Below are positions 5,093 through 6,752 of a stretch of 6,752 bases of DNA, piece after piece (the first letter of the stretch is position 1; every line of letters begins with the position of its first letter). The stretch covers positions 1 to 6,752 of the forward strand of contig JAAXUD010000153.1 in NCBI GenBank assembly GCA_013336205.1, written 5' to 3'. The notes under the pieces were generated by a model, which worked only from the letters and a program-made list of their open reading frames with translations, had not been told where the DNA came from and did not search any database. The DNA is from Lentimicrobium sp. Its GTDB lineage: Bacteria > Bacteroidota > Bacteroidia > Bacteroidales > Lentimicrobiaceae. The position numbers and the translations under genes were made by a program.

Positions 5093-6752
5093 TTAAGGTG
5101 CAGGTACATTTATAGTTGTGTTAACCATAGTAACTGATGCAATCAGTGAAATAGCACGGCCATTAAGTACTGTCTGAACAGCATTGCCTGGCGTTGAGAA
5201 AGTGACGCCTGCTGTAGCGATGATGGTTCCCACCATTGTACCGCCGCCGGCTCCGTTAATGGTAGCTGCGCTGCCAACATACCAGAATACATTTTTAGGT
5301 AAAGCGCCGTTTATCAAAACGACACTACGTGCACCTGTCGGTCCTGCAATGCCCACTGTAAGGCCGGCTGCTGTCTGGAATACCCAGGTAGCATTTGGAT
5401 CACCCTGTGCGTCCAGCGTTAAAGGGCCGTTTGAAATATTAAATGTACCACTGGCCGATTTGTAAATGCCTGGTGCCAGGGTTAAACCACCTAATTCGCC
5501 GGCTCCCGGATCAATGCCTCCTGGCATTAAACCCGGAGAAATAAAGAGATACGCTGCGTTTGCATCGATTAAAGCCTCAATAGCAATTGCCTCAGAGGTT
5601 GCTGTTCCCGGGAAAGGTGGTGCTGTATAGATTCCATTGGTTACAAGACCAACATTCAACGGTGTTTCCGTGTAAACATCACCAGTAAGCCCATCGTGGA
5701 AACCAGTTACCAGCGTTGAAGCTGCTGTAGTAGAGATTGCACCGTTAATAACAGTATTTATCCCCTGATTGGTTATTCCGGCATTTCCTCCGAATGCACC
5801 GAAAATTGAAGCGGTTCCGAGATCAATGATTATAATCTCACCTTCGCCTGTGCTGAAACTCCATACATAGTCTTCCATTAATGCAACTCCAGCTTCGTTT
5901 TCAGCTCCGGTAGTAATGGTAGCTGTATAAGTGGTGCCAGGTAAAAGGTCAGCAGAAGGTGTAAAGGTTGCAGTGGTGCCGAAGTAGGACACTATCCCAT
6001 CAACCGGGATGGAAAGATGAAATAGGGTAAATGTTGTCGAATTGATAGTCTGCTCATTCATAGGCATATTAAAAGTTGCCGTGATTAATTTACTGACTTC
6101 AACGTTTGTAGCATTGTTTTCCGGATCGGTTGAGACCACCAGCGGAGCATCCTGCGATAAAGTGGTGAATGTCCACACATAATCATTCGCCATAGAAACA
6201 CCTGCCAGGTTCTTTACACCGGTTGTAATGGTACAGGTATAAACTGTATTGGCTAACAATGTGCTTAAAGGATCGAAGGTAATGGTTGAACCACTGTAGG
6301 TGATTGTCCCGCCAATAGGTGTTGTTCCATGATAAATATTAAAGTTTCCGGCAATCATGGTCAATGGATCCATAGGCATACTAAAAGTGGCAGTTACTAT
6401 TTTGTCGAGTGCAATGTTTGTTGCGTTGTTCGCCGGATCGGTTGAAATTACTATAGGCGTGACAGGAGATAATGTAGTAAATGTCCATACATAATCATTC
6501 ACCATCGAAACTCCCGCCAGATTCTTAACACCATTTGTAATGGTACAGGTATATACTGTATTGGCTAACAATGTGCTTAAAGGATCGAAGGAAATGGTTG
6601 AACCGCTGTAGGAGATTGTCCCGCCGATAGGTGTTGTTCCATGATAAATGGTAAAGTTTTCGGCAATCATGGTCAATGGATCCATAGGCATATTAAAAGT
6701 AGCGATCACTGTTTTGTTGAGTACTACGTTTGTTGCGTTGTTGGCCGGATCG
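5093..6752 (-). CDS. Secreted protein with Big_5-type Ig-like repeats and C-terminal DUF3494 ice-binding domain (5' end missing)
   Basis: About 552 residues are visible and the frame stays open to the right edge, so the N-terminus and signal peptide are outside the window. The GTG at 6709 is internal to a repeat, not a start. Domains in order: two near-identical Ig-like repeats of the Big_5 type (PF13205; motifs STDPANNATN, ATF(N/S)MPMDP, YVWTFTT), a third divergent repeat (about 6128-5846), then a DUF3494 domain (PF11999) at about 5830-5105. The DUF3494 hallmarks are LGTASIFGAFGG at its start, GGLTLAPGIYKSASG, LTLDAQGDPNATWVFQ, VVLINGALPKNVFWYVGS and VLNGRAISL. Characterised DUF3494 proteins form a beta-solenoid that binds ice, but many homologues are untested and may only be surface adhesins. 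The Ig array probably holds the domain away from the cell. The protein ends in NVPAP, with no recognisable type IX sorting domain. Function as ice binder is inference from family. Confidence 0.93.
   Translation of the reverse strand, partial: DPANNATNVVLNKTVIATFNMPMDPLTMIAENFTIYHGTTPIGGTISYSGSTISFDPLSTLLANTVYTCTITNGVKNLAGVSMVNDYVWTFTTLSPVTPIVISTDPANNATNIALDKIVTATFSMPMDPLTMIAGNFNIYHGTTPIGGTITYSGSTITFDPLSTLLANTVYTCTITTGVKNLAGVSMANDYVWTFTTLSQDAPLVVSTDPENNATNVEVSKLITATFNMPMNEQTINSTTFTLFHLSIPVDGIVSYFGTTATFTPSADLLPGTTYTATITTGAENEAGVALMEDYVWSFSTGEGEIIIIDLGTASIFGAFGGNAGITNQGINTVINGAISTTAASTLVTGFHDGLTGDVYTETPLNVGLVTNGIYTAPPFPGTATSEAIAIEALIDANAAYLFISPGLMPGGIDPGAGELGGLTLAPGIYKSASGTFNISNGPLTLDAQGDPNATWVFQTAAGLTVGIAGPTGARSVVLINGALPKNVFWYVGSAATINGAGGGTMVGTIIATAGVTFSTPGNAVQTVLNGRAISLIASVTMVNTTINVPAP
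6129..6440 (-). repeat. Second visible 312-bp Ig-domain repeat unit
   Basis: This unit aligns without gaps to 6441-6752. Each unit ends, on the plus strand, with CCGGATCG, at 6433-6440 and 6745-6752; a preceding CCGGATCG at 6121-6128 keeps the 312-bp period. The encoded 104-residue repeats differ at about 17 positions by hand count. The differences cluster in the linker and the first strand, while the stretch around LSTLLANTVYTCTIT is identical. This suggests recent duplication or recombination within the gene. Confidence 0.9.
6441..6752 (-). repeat. First visible 312-bp Ig-domain repeat unit, at the window edge
   Basis: This is the partner of 6129-6440, and the window happens to end exactly at a repeat boundary. 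The unit's first residues read DPANNATNVVLNKT, the same linker motif that begins the next unit, so at least one more repeat or another domain must lie upstream. The total copy number cannot be known from this window. Confidence 0.9.

Noticed and set aside
6707..6709. GTG as the start codon of the ice-binding gene
   Set aside because: The frame continues upstream to the window edge and encodes the repeat linker DPANNATNVVLNKT, so the GTG is an internal valine and the gene is 5'-partial.
6129..6752. CRISPR-like or other non-coding repeat array
   Set aside because: The repeats are 312 bp, in frame and encode Ig-like domains; there are no short repeats with spacers.

Overview
The window looks like chromosomal DNA from a member of the Bacteroidota. 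The evidence is A-rich start contexts without Shine-Dalgarno sequences, signal peptides ending in AQ-type cleavage sites, a large OmpA-family protein of the layout common in that phylum, and a YtxH / holin-X-like gene group often found there. The genus cannot be read from the sequence. All six genes plus one partial gene lie on the minus strand, so transcription runs from right to left. Nothing indicates phage, plasmid or insertion-sequence DNA.

Layout in transcription order. (1) 5093-6752: the C-terminal part of a secreted protein with at least three Big_5-type Ig-like domains followed by a DUF3494 ice-binding domain. Its 5' end is outside the window, and two of its Ig repeats are near-identical 312-bp units. 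A hairpin at 5034-5063 follows. (2) 2956-4998: a 680-residue OmpA-family protein with an N-terminal barrel-like region, one degenerate and one intact OmpA-like domain, ended by a terminator at 2895-2922. (3) A two-gene unit: 2225-2758 (small secreted protein with a basic, low-complexity tail) and 1603-2142 (small outer-membrane beta-barrel protein), ended by a strong terminator at 1528-1560. (4) A three-gene unit: 1095-1349 (YtxH-like), 624-965 (holin-X/YqjE-like membrane protein) and 184-615 (unnamed family), ended by a terminator at 82-108.

The most notable signal is non-coding. Units 3 and 4 are each preceded by almost the same 43-bp block (1412-1454 and 2822-2864). The blocks match at 34 of 43 positions, and 7 of the 9 differences fall in one 8-nt spacer. 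Both blocks lie 62-63 nt upstream of the start codon and exactly 19 nt upstream of an ACCTTT box that resembles a Bacteroidota -7 element. This is best explained by one regulator controlling two adjacent operons. One operon encodes inner-membrane/stress-type small proteins and the other encodes periplasmic/outer-membrane proteins. Together they may form a small envelope-maintenance or envelope-stress regulon. The shared block is seen directly; the regulator and its signal are inferred.

No intergenic stretch exceeds 300 bases. Positions 1-81 lie beyond the leftmost terminator and show no feature I can support.
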